Numbered from the stretch's first letter, positions 12,114 through 23,420 are shown. The stretch: 64,000 nucleotides of DNA from Topomyia yanbarensis (GCF_030247195.1 NC_080672.1:378672166-378736165), one strand, 5' to 3'. The notes: generated by a model not told the origin, from the sequence alone. Numbers and translations are program-made.

Positions 12114-12225
12114 TGGTTGTCTTGATCAGCTGGTAGGAGAAGGGTAATGATGGAACCATGTGTATTTCATGCCAAAAAGGTCAAAACAAGAAAAAATGTT
12201 TGCAATAATTTTTCGAAACAGCTAC

Positions 12226-12304
12226 GCTGCCCATGATCGCATATCAGTCCCATAAAGATAGGAAATCTCATAGAAAACGGGACAACTATGCGATCATGGG
12301 TAGT
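12226..12304. repeat. Short palindromic element (about 80 bp)
   Basis: CTGCCCATGATCGCATA at 12228-12244 is repeated inverted as TATGCGATCATGGGTAG at 12286-12302, with further pairing of GTCCC and GGGAC inside. It could form a hairpin and may be a solo hairpin MITE. No target duplication was seen. Confidence 0.6.
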
Positions 12305-12525
12305 ACGGTATTATTAAATTTAAAAAAGGGCGAAAATGGGGGGCGCTCCTAGCAAAAAAAATAAATTAGGTAGCATAAAATCTCAACGTGTCATGGATTT
12401 TAAAGACATTTGGCATCGCAAAAACAAATTTGAATTCTGAAATTTCATTGGGTAAAAAAAATTGTTCAGTCTATCAATTTATATAAACACCAACAGGCCC
12501 CTTGGCCCCAATGGTGGTTCTCAGT

Positions 12526-14422
12526 CTAGTTACACTTAAGGGTAGACAAAAAATTATTTTTAATCATATTTCTAGTCCAGTGAAAGTTGAAACCTGTGGA
12601 AACTCCATTGAAGACTCGCTGAAGTCCGGCCACAGCGCTGTGTCGACCGTAGTTGGTTCTCCTAAAAGGTAGTCGCAGAAGAGAGTTAGTACGCAGTGTT
12701 CGAATGCGGGCTTGAAGATTTAGGCGTTCAAAAATTGTAGCACAATCCACTCTGGCAGAGAGTAAGTCCGAGTGTCAATCCCGTTCTGGTAGTACGGATT
12801 CCAAACAGCAGAACAATATTCTACCGTTGAGCGGATCAACGAGCAGTAAAGCGATTTAAGACAGTATACGTCCCTGAAGTTTTTCGCTACTCGGAAGATA
12901 AACCCAAGCTGCCGTGATGCCTTATCCACCTTGTATAAAGTATGTGGTTAGAACTTTAATGCCGAATCCATGATGACTCCGAGATCTTTGATGTGATAGT
13001 GTCTTGGAATGCTCGAGTCGAAGTAATGGTAGTTAAACTGAGCCGGATGGCGTTTCCGCGTGAACGTAACGATTGAGCATTTGTTCGGGTTTAATACCAT
13101 TCTGTTTAGATCACACCACGTGCTGAAACTGTCCACTTCCCTCTGAAGAAGCTCGGCATCGGTTTTATCCCGCATTTGTAAAAAAAATCATGTCGTCGTC
13201 GAAAGAAAGGCGGGGTCCTTGTAATGTGATATTGACGTTAGTAGAGGAGGAATATTACTGGACCGAGATGGCTTCCTTGTGGTATGCCGGATGTATCAAA
13301 GAATGGTGCAGATAGACAATCCTTAATGCTGATTTGGTAGGTAGGAAGGTAGGTAGGAGGTAGGAACGAAACCAGCGCAGAAGTTGTCCATGAATGCCGA
13401 GTTTGTCCAGCTTCGCTATTGAGATATCATGGTTGATTTTGTCGAAGGCCGCAGATAGAACCTAGTAAATAGCATCGGTTTGCAATCCGTCAGCAAATTC
13501 ACCGATTAAATATGTTGTGAACGAGAGCAGGTTGGTCGTTGTCGATCGTTTAGACATTAAACCGCGTTGGTCATCTTCAATGTAGTGTTCGCAGTGAAAG
13601 AAAATAGGGTCTAAAACAACCAGCTCGAATAGCTTTGATACGGCACTCCAAAACGAGATTCCCCGATAATTGTCAATGTTCGATTTGTTTCCTTTTTTAC
13701 GAGCTGCAAACATACGTGCTGCTTTCCAGCAGGAAAGGAATGTTCCAGTATTGAACGATAGCTCGAAGACTCGCCGAAGTGGTTCAAGAAGCCCGTTGAT
13801 GCACTTTTTGACGAAAATCGAGAAAACGTTATCTGGGCCTGGGGAACAAGATGCTTCCAGTTTGGAACTTGCTGCAAGAATGGCAGCATTATCCACACAA
13901 ATTTGGTTTATGGTTCGTCTTAGAGAAGGATTTGAATTGGCGGCGGCAGTGACTTGTTGTGGTAGAAGGCGCTCGTTGGAAAAAACGCTTGAAAATTTGT
14001 CGGAGAACAGTGCAAATTTTCTTAGTGTCGGTGCCTGAAACTCCATTAAACGACATGCAAGATGGTAAACCGGATTCTTTTCGCTGCTCGTTAACATACT
14101 TCTAGAATGACTTGGGCTTAGATTTTAGTTGACGCTCGACGTTGCGCTGGTGTCTGAAAAAGGCGCGTCTGCTTTGCTGTTTGTATTCGTTGTTAAGTTG
14201 AAAGTAGTGATTTCGTAATGCAAGTGTCTTATGCTTCGAGAATTTTTTAAAAGCAGCTCGTTTGGCAGTTTTTAATCGTCTAAGGACGGTTGATTGCCAG
14301 GGAGGGTGTTGATCGGTACAAATTATTCGTTTTGACACATGACGGTCGATAAGATAGTTAAAAATACTAGAAAATGTCATCGCTGCTTCGTTCGCGTCGT
14401 CATTGTTAAGATCGAAATCCTA
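12526..14422 (-). pseudogene. CR1-like LINE ORF2, reverse transcriptase half
   Basis: Reading from 14422 downwards, the linker includes SSIFNYLIDRHVSKRI and KYVNEQRKESGLPS. The polymerase palm and fingers follow with GPDNVFSIFVKKC, CWKAARMFAARKKGN, NIDNYRGIS, a thumb-side LDKLGIHGQLLRWFRSYL and the SGIPQGSHLGP block. The catalytic box is SFDDDMIF, where the family has F/Y-A-D-D, an A to D change. After it come NPNKCSIVTF, DLGVIMDSALKF, SLIRSTVEYCSAVWNPYY and the C-terminal LPFRRTNYGRHS. Defects include a TAG in place of the W of FWKYVNEQ (about 14103), a frameshift near 14040, a T-run frameshift after the catalytic box, and a (GGTA)n expansion at 13336-13364 inside the palm region. The 5' continuation is the endonuclease at 18719-19480, across the inserted element. 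Confidence 0.85.
13336..13364. repeat. (GGTA)n microsatellite inside LINE coding region
   Basis: Imperfect TAGG repeats (ggtaggtaggaaggtagg and continuation) lie where the LINE should encode the residues after RWFRSYL. They arose after the element died. Confidence 0.7.
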
Positions 14423-14757
14423 GTTTATATCAGAGAAGAGAAGGGCCACTCAAAATCAAAACTTCTCACAATTCTTTTTAAAATCACTAGCGGCACGTGG
14501 TGTCGAAGCCCTGCAAAATACACTGTTAATCAACACATTAGTTCAAAATTATACGACGTTTCTGGTATAAAATATCTAGCAAATTCATCCCCGATAATCC
14601 GACAAGTGGTCAGAATATGTTCTACCAAATAAAAATTGTCATGCAATAATTAACCCAGCTTTCAAACATTAACTGCGTTTTTGGGTTGCAACGGATATTT
14701 TACTTTAAAAAATAACCAATCTTTTTCCATCGAAAAACGAAAGTTTTAATGTTAAAG

Positions 14758-15053
14758 CACAGACTAACAGACATAACACTTAAAAACAAAGCTTCGCCCG
14801 CTTTAACGGTCATTTTAAATATATTTGTAGTTGGGACTGTGGCCACATTTGAAATTATGGCGCCACTGTCATATGAGCAAGCATACGGGGGGTAGACCAC
14901 TAGTGAAAAATTGCTCCCAAACCTGAGGGGTAACCTACCAGTAAATGAGTGTTTGGGACCGTGAAGAAAAGGTGGAGCTAGTGTTCTGGGAAAATTGTCG
15001 GATCGATGTTTTTTGAGGGAATTCCCTCATAGTGTTATGTCTGTTAGTCTGTG
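14758..15053. mobile_element. 296-bp MITE, CACAGACTAACAGAC type
   Basis: The left end CACAGACTAACAGACATAAC is exactly inverted at the right end, continuing to 23 paired bases. GTTAAAG is duplicated on both sides (14751-14757 and 15054-15060). Its first bases resemble the termini of the element at 43545-43961 (CACAGAGAACAGACGTCC). It is nested in the 14432-18709 element. Confidence 0.88.
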
Positions 15054-15717
15054 GTTAAAGTATGTAAGTATGTTTAAATATCGAAACTTTTGACTGCACA
15101 GTTAATTCTTAGTGCACTTCCCAAGAAAGATTTTCAATGGATATCTTCCCAATGGTTATTGTGTGTCCTTTCTTTTGACAACCACCAAGCAAGGACATTA
15201 AATTTAAATACAAACAGCATTTTGTTAGCCAGCCATTTTCCTTTTCCAGGATTCGATATAAGTTTTTTGGTCCTTTCAAAAGTGGAGGAAATTAGTTTAT
15301 AATTATTTTCAATCTTTAATATTGGAGTCTGCTTTGTATAAATTCTCATGAGTATCTTTTAATTTTTACGAAATGTCACTAAGGTCTGTAAACCATGACA
15401 ATCGTTCTGACTACTCACCAGTGCTGCCACAATTAAACCTGTACTGGGAGTTGAAAATTCTTCGTATTCTGTACCAACACAATGACAAACAGAATCATTT
15501 TATATAATTATTTTTCATTCGAGATAGTGATATACTGAGTTGGTGCTGGTGCTGATGCTGATATTTGGCTGCGAAAAACCAAAAAAATCTGACTCGGATT
15601 TCCGAAAAATCTATAAAAAAATTGAAATATTTCCAAAAATCTGTGGAAATCGGTGAAATTTTCATCAAAATGTTAAAAATCTGTCTTCTGAAAAAAAGAA
15701 GCTGTGACCAAAAATCA

Positions 15718-15938
15718 GGCAATCTATGAGACGTTTGTTTGACAACTCAGTGGAGGGTTTTGTAACAAGTTTGTTTTGTTTTACTCCTGCAAACACAAAC
15801 ATCTTTCATTAGTTCCGATTCGTTTGATGTTGGATCGAATCAATGGTTTTGTCGGACGTTGTGCCCAGCAAAGCGGAGTAACGTCAGAAGAAACAATCAA
15901 GAAATAATCTGCTGATCCAACACGTCTCATGGATTACC
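15718..15938. mobile_element. 221-bp MITE (family M1, copy 2)
   Basis: It has the same length and order of blocks as 3487-3707 (GACGTTTGTTTGACAA, TTCGTTTGATGTTGGATCG, AACACGTCTCATGGATTACC). TA follows the right end. The left flank is CA, so one base has changed or the boundary is imperfect. It is nested in the hAT element. Confidence 0.85.
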
Positions 15939-16440
15939 TAATTGTTAAATAAATCTGTGACATTAAAGAAAAATTTGTGAATGTGCAACCCTGGCTGGGG
16001 CTTGTATTGACATTTGGATGCGAGATGTGACCAGAGTGTATGTAAGGAGAGTGAAGACAATTATCATGATTATCTGTCAGTAATATTCCAAACGAACAAA
16101 TGATCTCTCAAAATACATGGATTTGTCTCGTTTGGAATGACATTGACAAATAATCATTTTGACAGTGTCGTCTCTCTCCTTATATGCACTCAGGATGTGA
16201 CAAACTTGTATTCAGCAAATCAAATGAAGCCTATGGGTGCTTACAGAGTGGCGGCGAGAAGCTAAGCTGGGGCTAGGGCTGACATTAGAATGCGAAAAAC
16301 CTGCTTGCTGCAAACCAAAGGGATGATGTCAGAGTGAAAGCCAAGCAGATCTGCACCGGCTACTTGCTTTTACACTGACAGGTTCCATTTGATATGCTGC
16401 AAGCAGGTTTCTGGCATCTCGCATCCTACTGTCAGTACCA

Positions 16441-17262
16441 CCCAAGTAACCCATAAGCATTATAACGTAGCCTAATATCTGCTTTAGATCCACATATAAT
16501 GCATTCTTGAAGAGCCGTGAAGCCTGATATTATGCTGGTGTTAGGCCAGAAAAGGAGAAATATAGTGCTATTACTGTGCATAGATTGACAGCTCGTTTCT
16601 GCAGTACTAATGCTATTAGCATTAGCTTCAGTTGGCTGTCATTGTCCGCCATGGTTTTAAAATCATTTCTTATGTTTCCTTTCGGTATGATGAGCAAAAG
16701 GGTAAATTTTAAAATAAAATGTTCTGCTTAAAACCGTAATTGACTCTCTTCTAATGTATTGTAATGACTATCCTTAATGTGTTTTCGTTCTCACATGATA
16801 TGAATGTTTCACGAAAATTACCTTTAGTATGTCTTGAACTGAGGTACCTAGCCTCGTCCTTCACGGTAAGTGCGCTGCGTTTGCTTCCTAGACAATATTG
16901 CATATGTTCGATTGAAATGAAATATGCCCAATATAATCTTCAAGAAGAGTTGCATAACAAATAAACCCATAGCATTATAATAGCATTATATCGGCTTTTT
17001 ATTTGCTCTATAATGGCAGTAAATGCACTTGTAAAGCTTACATGCTTTAAAGATGCTTGAAGCATGTACGAGTTATATCAGCTTTATATACGCCATATAG
17101 AGAGCCAGTGATAATGCTATATGTCGGCTGCGCTATTATGCATTATTGATGCTAATATAGAGCTTTATTGCATTGTTAAAGCTGTAAAGGGGTTTCAATG
17201 CAACATTGGTGCAAATGTATAGCCAATATAGTGCAATGGCTTAATGCTTATGGTTACTTGGG
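16441..17262. mobile_element. 822-bp element with CCCAAGTAACC termini
   Basis: The left end CCCAAGTAACCCATAAGCAT is repeated inverted at the right (ATGCTTATGGTTACTTGGG), one base apart, about 20 bp. CA flanks both sides. The interior is rich in AGCATTATA and GCTATAT motifs. An open frame at 16764-16964 has no known domain. A relative with shorter termini is at 61634-62061. It is nested in the hAT element, the deepest level of the nest. Confidence 0.85.
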
Positions 17263-17352
17263 CAGCACATACACAGTTTCTCGCCGCCACTCTGTAAGCG
17301 ACCTATCACAGTAAACGCAAGCAATCCGCGCAGATCCGCTCGGCTTTCATTA

Positions 17353-17497
17353 GGTTTGTTTCAATACACGGTTCTTGCTCTTAGTTGCTCCGTAGTAAAC
17401 AGGAACAAAAAACTTGCTAATTTTTAATTCGGTTTGCTACTGGAAGTAGAAAAGGAGAAGAAGTACTTCCAGTTTTTCCTATGTACTGTAACAAACC
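17353..17497. mobile_element. Foldback MITE (family M2, copy 2)
   Basis: The ends TAGGTTTGTTTCAATACACG and GTACTGTAACAAACCTA match the copy at 3783-3945, as does the interior (AGTAAACAGGAACAAAAAAC, GGAGAAGAAGTACTTCC). TA is the probable target duplication. It is nested in the hAT element. Confidence 0.78.
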
Positions 17498-18235
17498 TAT
17501 TTTGACATCAATCCTTTGATTTGCTGCAAGTTTCTGAAATCCCGCATCCTAATATCAGTGCTAGCTCCAGCTCAGTTTCTCGCCATCACTCTATCAGCGG
17601 TCTAACTCAACATTTATAACCTGATTACTGGTATGCATCGTAGTGTTAAATTATTTTACCTGTCGTGTCAAAAAAATGTGTACCAAACTGTACTTTTTAC
17701 AAAAATATGTTATCCGTATCGTACAGAATTTGTACCAAAAATACTCGAAAAATCTGTACCTTTCTAGATAAATATGTACTTGTGGCATCGCTGCTACACA
17801 CTTTTCAGTTCTGCGTACCGAGAAGCTATTATTAATCAGTTACTCAGCAGTCAAGTTAAGGATTTTTTCTAAAATAAATTTAAAAATAGTTAAACTGTTC
17901 GAGAAAACAACTTAAGACTGACGATGGCTTGTATACGTTCATTGGGTCATTAAGCCATATGCTGTTTTCGATTTTTTCCGATGCAGCTGACGTTTTATCG
18001 AAACTTTTTTTATTTTTTTGTTCGAAAAATTACAAATATTTTTTTACAAAATTGAATTATCACGACAAAATCTTCCATTGGATTTCCTAATATGTGCTAA
18101 GTGCTCTTGTGACCTTAAGTACTCACATTAGCTGTCACTGCATTAGATTGGAATTCAGAAAAAAAGTTTACTTCTTCAGCTTAATTATCACAAGTAATAT
18201 TTATGACAAATGGAAAAATTCACCACCCATGCGGA

Positions 18236-18480
18236 AGATCACGTTCCACTAATTAGAAAGAGGGCTCTGCAATCATGTGCTGCTTAGCAAAGGTTCCTTA
18301 CGAGTTACTCTTCAATATGCAAAATTAATAAAAGCGGACCAGGTAATCAGAGAACATTCCGTTGAAACTGGATGATTCTCCGGACGCCCCGCAAAAATAA
18401 CAGATAATGTCGTTTTAGAAAACGAGCGTTCAATGATTACATACAGCAATAAGCATAATATCAATCAGAAAAGTAAAATC
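18236..18480 (+). pseudogene. Possible Tc1-type helix-turn-helix remnant
   Basis: One frame with two internal stops reads LERGLCNHVLLSKGSLRVTL, then EHSVETG, a stop, and FSGRPAKITDNVVLENERSM. The spacing and the GRP-x-KIT element resemble the paired-like DNA-binding region and GRPR-type linker of Tc1/mariner transposases. No catalytic region follows. It may be the only coding trace of the 14432-18709 element or an older passenger. Confidence 0.35.
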
Positions 18481-18718
18481 TATGATACGAAACGCAATAA
18501 TACATTTTCTGTTATTTACTGTACGCTTTAGCGAAGCTCTACCTTACCGCCTGCAACGATTTATACGAGCCAGTCTCAAAAGTTATACTAGTTGAAACGT
18601 CATACGGGTGCACTCTCAAATCAAACCAAGGAAACCCAGCAACAAATCCGATTCGCTTTTGTGAGAACTTTCGTAATTTTTTTTGTTCGAAGTGGTACTT
18701 CTCTTCTCTGTTTATATC

Positions 18719-19480
18719 CAACAGCGTGTTAACGATGCTGTCGTAGTCAGCGTTTTTAAAATCGTAGACGATAGAGCTTGAGACGTTTTCAAAATTCACT
18801 CCTAGGATACCAGCGAATACAAGATGTAGTGGGGGATGCTGACGCACCCGGTGCAATGCAGTAGTACGGAGCGTAGCTCCTGGCACTTACAAAGCAGAGG
18901 TCAAGTGTACGTCCATTCTCGTTGGTGACATTATTAATTTGCCGAAGACTTTCGCTGCTGTAGTTGTCCAAAATACAACTGGCTTTGTTAATAAGCGCAG
19001 ATTCCAATCGTAGAAATCCATTACTTACCAGAATCTTAGAAATCCATTACTTGGCACCACGTCAAGCCAGGTAAGTTGAAGTCACCCAGTTTAACAATAT
19101 CATCAGACGGGGCGATGATCGTGGCGATAAACGAAATGGAGGAAAGATGTACATCGATCAGGCTGGTATCACGAATTCTGTCAGGTGGAAAATACATAAC
19201 ACACAGGAACAGATTGCGATCGGCAAGTTTCACTGATATCCACACTTGCTCGGAGCTCGCCCACCGGTCATCGTTGATCACTCGGACTTTTATACCATGG
19301 CGAACGGCGATAAGCACACCACCGCCTGATGGCTTGTGGCTGTTGTGGGCGTTGCGGTCACAGCTGTAAACATCGAATGTCTCGGTCAAGGCGATAACGT
19401 CGTAACAGCAACTCGTGGTCGCGAGCCGTCCATTGATGAATGTAAGCCACCAACATTCTAGTTGTAAACCTCGATGTTGT
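18719..19480 (-). pseudogene. CR1-like LINE ORF2, endonuclease half
   Basis: The minus strand reads SSYDVI-like CCYDVIALTETFDVYSCDRN, then SGGGVLIAV, WISVKL, LFLCVMYFPPD, DDIVKLGDFNLPGLTW, and further on SLRQINNVTNENGRTLDLCF. These are the ordered motifs of the apurinic-type endonuclease of LINEs: LTET holds the metal-binding glutamate and GDFN the catalytic aspartate and asparagine. The domain nicks target DNA to prime reverse transcription. Frame changes near 19030 and 18890 break it. It runs into the inserted element at 18709, and the remainder of ORF2 resumes at 14422. Confidence 0.82.
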
Positions 19481-20129
19481 TGGAGTACAGATCAGCTACA
19501 GCAGAGAGCGAAGCCATGCTGCCGTGTAGGAAGATCCTTTCGTCAATCCCAAAAAACAGTATCGGAACGGCTCACGGTCGCTTGGTCGACTGCGGTGAGG
19601 GATTCGAGGTATCCCGAATCAACTGCGTCGCGCCTCAAAATACGACTATCGTCGTCGGTGAGAGAAATGGTTGGTATCTGATCACAAGATGTCGGAGAAA
19701 AAGGCAACAAACTGGAAGCGAAGAATACATCAGTGCTTGAAGTCTTCGGAACATATGTATACTTGCCATTTGCGGCGGGTTGGAAGACCCTTTCACTCAT
19801 CCCACACACAGGACCGGGACGACTACTGAACGCTGGCTGATGATTGCTCGACTGTAGCGGAGGGATCGAGGGCTTCCATAATACCAACTGTGTTGCATCC
19901 CAGTATGCTATCGGCACCGATACTCCTTCACAATGGCGGTGTCGCTTGGTATAGTGGCATAGCCAATCGTTGCGGAGTCCTCTGCAGGACCATTGATGGG
20001 TCGGTTTGCATTAGAGAAGGACATGCTTCTTCTGGAAGTGGTGGAAAATAAGTCGGTGGGCTCCAAATGTTCTGGGTACGGCTGTCCTCAAATTCCCTGA
20101 ACCGTATGCCTTGCGGTCATGTGTCAGGG

Positions 20130-20702
20130 TTAAGAACTGCATCGTGGTACTTTGGGTGAACTACAAACTTTGAAGGATATGCTGTTCAAAGTACTGACGT
20201 CTATGCCTTTTTTACCAAGCGGAATAACCTTTATCTCCTCGTTACAATTTAGTCCTTCTTTAGACATTTTTTCGACGGTCTCCTTGCTAACGCTAGGATG
20301 AAAGCGGGAAAGATACATCCAAAGCAACGGCGTGGGAGGTGGAACCGTAACAATGTTGCTATTCTCGACTAGCTTTCGACCACCAACAAGAATATTGCTT
20401 GGATCAGTGCCATCCTCGCGACAACGTTTCTGAGGTGGTCGAGAGGTACTGAAGTTTGGCCGGACTGGAGTAGCTGATGAAACCTTTCTAGCGAGGCGCG
20501 AAATTTGCTGGTTATTTTTGGATAACTCGACCTTTAGTTCATCCGTTTTCTCAGCGATAGCAGTGATAACACATCCAAGCAAAAAAAAACGGTGTCGCGA
20601 AAGCGAGCAAACTTCATCAGCTTGACACATTCATTGCACATCCAATATAAATTTGAGTTTCCCGCAAGTTTTTTTCAAACACGGCCTGGTAAGTTGTTTC
20701 CC
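20130..20702 (-). pseudogene. CR1-like LINE ORF1, part 2 (PHD-like finger end, coiled coil, C-terminal domain)
   Basis: The frame contains NLYWMCNECVKLMKFARFRD, the second half of a PHD-like zinc finger. A coiled-coil stretch with ITAIAEKTDELKVELSKNNQ follows, then a basic linker, then WMYLSRFHPSVSKETVEKMS with GKKGIDVSTLNSISFKV. That C-terminal block is common to ORF1 of mosquito CR1-like LINEs. ORF1 proteins bind the LINE RNA. A poly-A/T frameshift near 20590 and others interrupt it. The N-terminal half of the finger is on the far side of the RTE insertion, at 23854-23940. Confidence 0.75.
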
Positions 20703-20750
20703 ACGTCGCATATTATTATTATTTTTATTATTTCCTGATTATGCATCATA

Positions 20751-22210
20751 TTAACATGATTTTATCTGTTCCACAATATTCCTCCACGTCACTCGGTCAG
20801 TTGCTGCTTGTCTCCAACCTCTCAGGTGCCCGATACTCGACAGGTTCTGCTCCACTTGGTCCAGCCACCGGAAACGCTGCGCTCCTCTCCGTCTTGTACC
20901 TGCCAGGTTGAAGGTGAAAACTAACTTGGTGGGGTTGTTGTCCTGCATCCTCACAACACGCTCCGCCCACCGTACCCCTACAGCTTGAGCTACTTTCCAG
21001 ATACTTGGCTCGCCATAGAGTCGCGCAAGTTCGTGGTTCATCCTTCTCCTTCACACGCCATCTTCTTGCACACTACCGAAGATCGTTCTCAGCACCCTTC
21101 TTTCGAAGACTTCGAGTGCTTGCAGATCCTCCTCGAGCATTGTCCACGTTTCGTGCCCGTAGAGAACCACCGGTCTAATCAGTGTGTTGTACATGGCGCT
21201 TTTCGTGCGGTGGTGAAGCTTCCTGGATCTCAAAGTTTTGTGGAGCCCATAGTAAGCACGACTTCCAGAGATAATACGCACTCTGATCTCCCGGCTGATA
21301 TTATTGTCCACAGTCACCAATGAACCTAGATAGATGAACTCGTCAACCACCTCGAACTCGTCGCCGTCGATCGTAATACTACTGCCCAAGCGTTCCCTAT
21401 CGCGATCGGTTCCGCCAGCCAGCATGTACTTCGTCTTAGACACATTTATCTTCAGTCCTACTCTAGCACACGAACTGTCCGGACCTCGGAAAATCGTGCC
21501 CCGCATGTTGAACCCCGCTCTTCGCATTACACCCTCCAGCGCTATATTGAACATCAGGTGTGACAACCCATCGCCTTGTCTTAGTCCTCTGCGTGTTTCA
21601 AACGGACCCGAGAGGCCGCCCGAAATTTTGACACGACACTTTACACCCTCCATCGTAGCCTTAATCGGTCTTGTCAGCTTCCCAGGGATGCCGTTCTCGT
21701 CCATCTTTTTCCATAAGGATTTGGTAGTTTGTTGATCTGCCGTTGATGAAACCGGCCTGATAACTCCCGACAAATCCATTTACCAGCGGTGATAGGCGTC
21801 GGAACAGAATCTGGGATAGCACTTTGTAAGCGGCATTTGTCACTGTGATCGCTCTGTAGTTTTCACAGTCCAATTTGTCGCCTTTCTTGTATATCGGGGT
21901 GATCACACCTTCCTTCCTCTCCTCCAGTAGCTGTTCCCTGTCCCAGATTCTTTCGACTATGCGGTGCATGCATTCCGTCAGCTTCTCCGGACCCAACTTG
22001 AAGAGTTCCGCTCCTAGACCATCCTTACCAGCTGCCTTGTTGTTCTTGAGCTGTTGAATAGCCTCGTTAACCTCATTCATAGTGGGCGCCGGTACATCCC
22101 CGTCAGCTGCGACACTGACATAATCGTCCTCCTCGAACGCCCGATTGTCGGCCTGCGCACCATTCAGATGTTCATTGTAGTACTGCCTCCACCTTTCGAC
22201 CACCTAATGT
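20751..22210 (-). pseudogene. RTE reverse transcriptase and C-terminal region
   Basis: From 22203 downwards the protein reads NEAIQQLKNNKAAGKDGLGA, KEGVITPIYKKGDKLDCENY, RAITVTNAAYKVLSQIL, GFINGRSTNYQ and RRGLRQGDGLSHLMFNIALE, which are RTE palm motifs. Instead of the FADD catalytic box, RGTIFRGPDSS joins straight to VGLKINVSKTKYMLAGG, so roughly 35 residues with the catalytic aspartates are deleted. After this come FIYLGSLVTVDNNISREI, MYNTLIRPVVLYGHETWT, LRTIFGSVQEDGV and, in another frame, MNHELARLYGEPSIWKVAQA with WAERVVRM. There are several frameshifts (near 21700 and 21045). The copy cannot polymerise. Confidence 0.88.
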
Positions 22211-23420
22211 TCGTCCGTCAAGATGCCTCCTTCCTTGTCTCAGCACATTTCGTCCCGCGTCATAAAACCGTTGCGAGTCATTCAGCTTCTTGAAGAACGC
22301 CCGCGTTTCCTGAGATCGATACAGCAGCTCCATCTCCTCTCTCTCAGACTCTTCCAGGCGGCGCTTTTTGTCCTGAAAAAGACGAGTCTACTGTTTTCGC
22401 TTCTGTCGATATGACTCCACGTTCTGACGAGTGGCTTGAAGCAACATCGCTGCGCGTGCTGCATTCTTCTCGTCCAATATCTCTTGGCACTCGCCATCGA
22501 ACTAATCGTTCCGTCGACTCTTCGGTACGTATCCAAGGACGCTCTCCGCAGTGCTGCTTATGGCTGCTTTAGTCCTGGTCCAGCAGTCCTCCAGGGAGAG
22601 CATCGATGAGCTCCTCCTCCGGTGGGAGCGCTGCTTCAAGATGCTGAACGTACGTTGTCGCGACGTTGGTTTCCCTTAGTCGGTCCAGGTTATACCGCGG
22701 CGGGCGCCGGTATTTTACACGGTTCACTACGGATAGTTTTGGACGCAGTTTAATCATCACCAGATAGTGGTCTGAGTCGATGTTAGCGCCCCGATAGGTC
22801 CTTACGTCGATAGTGTCCGAGAAGTGCCGTCCATCAATCAGAGCATGATCAATTTGCGTATTTTTGCAGTGATCTCCAGGTGCATCGGTGCAGGAGGCGG
22901 TACTGGAAGAAAGTGCTCCTTATGGCAATGTTCTTGGAGGTGGCGAAATCGATTAGTCTTAGGCCGTTCTCGTTCGTCTGCTGGTGGGCGCTGAATCTTC
23001 CAATTACTGATCTGTATTCCACCTCCTAGCCAACCTGAGCATTAAGGTCGCCGATGACGATCTTGACATCATGTCTTGGCCAGCGATCGTATTCACGCTC
23101 CAGCTGCGCGTAGAATTCGTCCTTGTCGTCATAGCTACTTCCGAGGTGGGGACTATGCACGTTAATTATGCTGATGTTGAAGAACCGGCCCTTGATCCTC
23201 AACCTGCACATTCTGTCGCTGACCGGCCACCATCCGATCACACGCTTTTGCATCTTCCCCACCACCATAAAAGCTGTTCCCAGCTCGTGTGTATTGCCGT
23301 AGATGTTGTGGTTTCCGCGAAATACCCGCATCGTAGACCCCTTCCAACACACCTCCTGCAGCGCCACAATGTCTAACTTGCGGTCGGCAAGTATGCGAGG
23401 GCTCCCGATAAAGTTAAGCG
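22211..23420 (-). pseudogene. RTE endonuclease and linker
   Basis: The minus-strand frame 23367-23026 begins ALQEVCWKGSTMRVF and contains GTAFMVVGKMQKRVIGWWPV, then INVHSPHLGSS and VIGDLNAQVG. These are the order and motifs of an RTE apurinic-type endonuclease (LQE-W for the metal-binding glutamate, GDLNAQ for the active site). The linker to the polymerase (22760-22282) is broken by several stops. Endonuclease residues look better preserved than the polymerase. Confidence 0.82.

Larger units (their letters stand above)
15419..17793. mobile_element. hAT-type non-autonomous element (family H1, copy 1) carrying three nested elements
   Basis: The ends are CAGTGCTGCCACAA and TTGTGGCATCGCTG-like (17780-17793), the classic hAT terminal form, with a near-perfect 8-bp duplication CTACTCAC/CTACACAC (15411-15418 and 17794-17801). 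The termini and subterminal blocks (CTGTACTGGGAGTTG, TACAGAATTTGTACC, TTTCTAGATAAA) match the 709-bp copy at 42139-42847. Internal arms form a long palindrome (GAGTGGCGGCGAGAAGC against TTCTCGCCGCCACTC), so the element is partly foldback. The excess length over the other copy comes from the elements at 15718-15938, 16441-17262 and 17353-17497. Confidence 0.88.
14432..18709. mobile_element. 4278-bp TIR element with 9-bp target duplication, inserted in the CR1-like LINE
   Basis: The termini are AGAGAAGAGAAG at 14432-14443 and CTTCTCTTCTCT at 18698-18709, a perfect 12-bp inverted repeat. Similarity continues inward (GGCCACT against TACCACT). GTTTATATC is duplicated on both sides (14423-14431 and 18710-18718). 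Joining the LINE across the element restores the linker between endonuclease and reverse transcriptase around DIN, which confirms the boundaries. Without the nested hAT element the length is about 1.9 kb. A 9-bp duplication is typical of Mutator-like elements, and 8-9 bp also fits Merlin. The terminal sequence matches neither consensus that I remember, so the superfamily is open. A possible degenerate helix-turn-helix reading at 18236-18480 is the only coding hint. Confidence 0.85.

Noticed and set aside
18539..18886. Minus-strand frame running from LINE endonuclease into QKKLRKFSQKRIGFVAGF
   Set aside because: The second half is sequence of the inserted TIR element read through the junction at 18709, not LINE protein.
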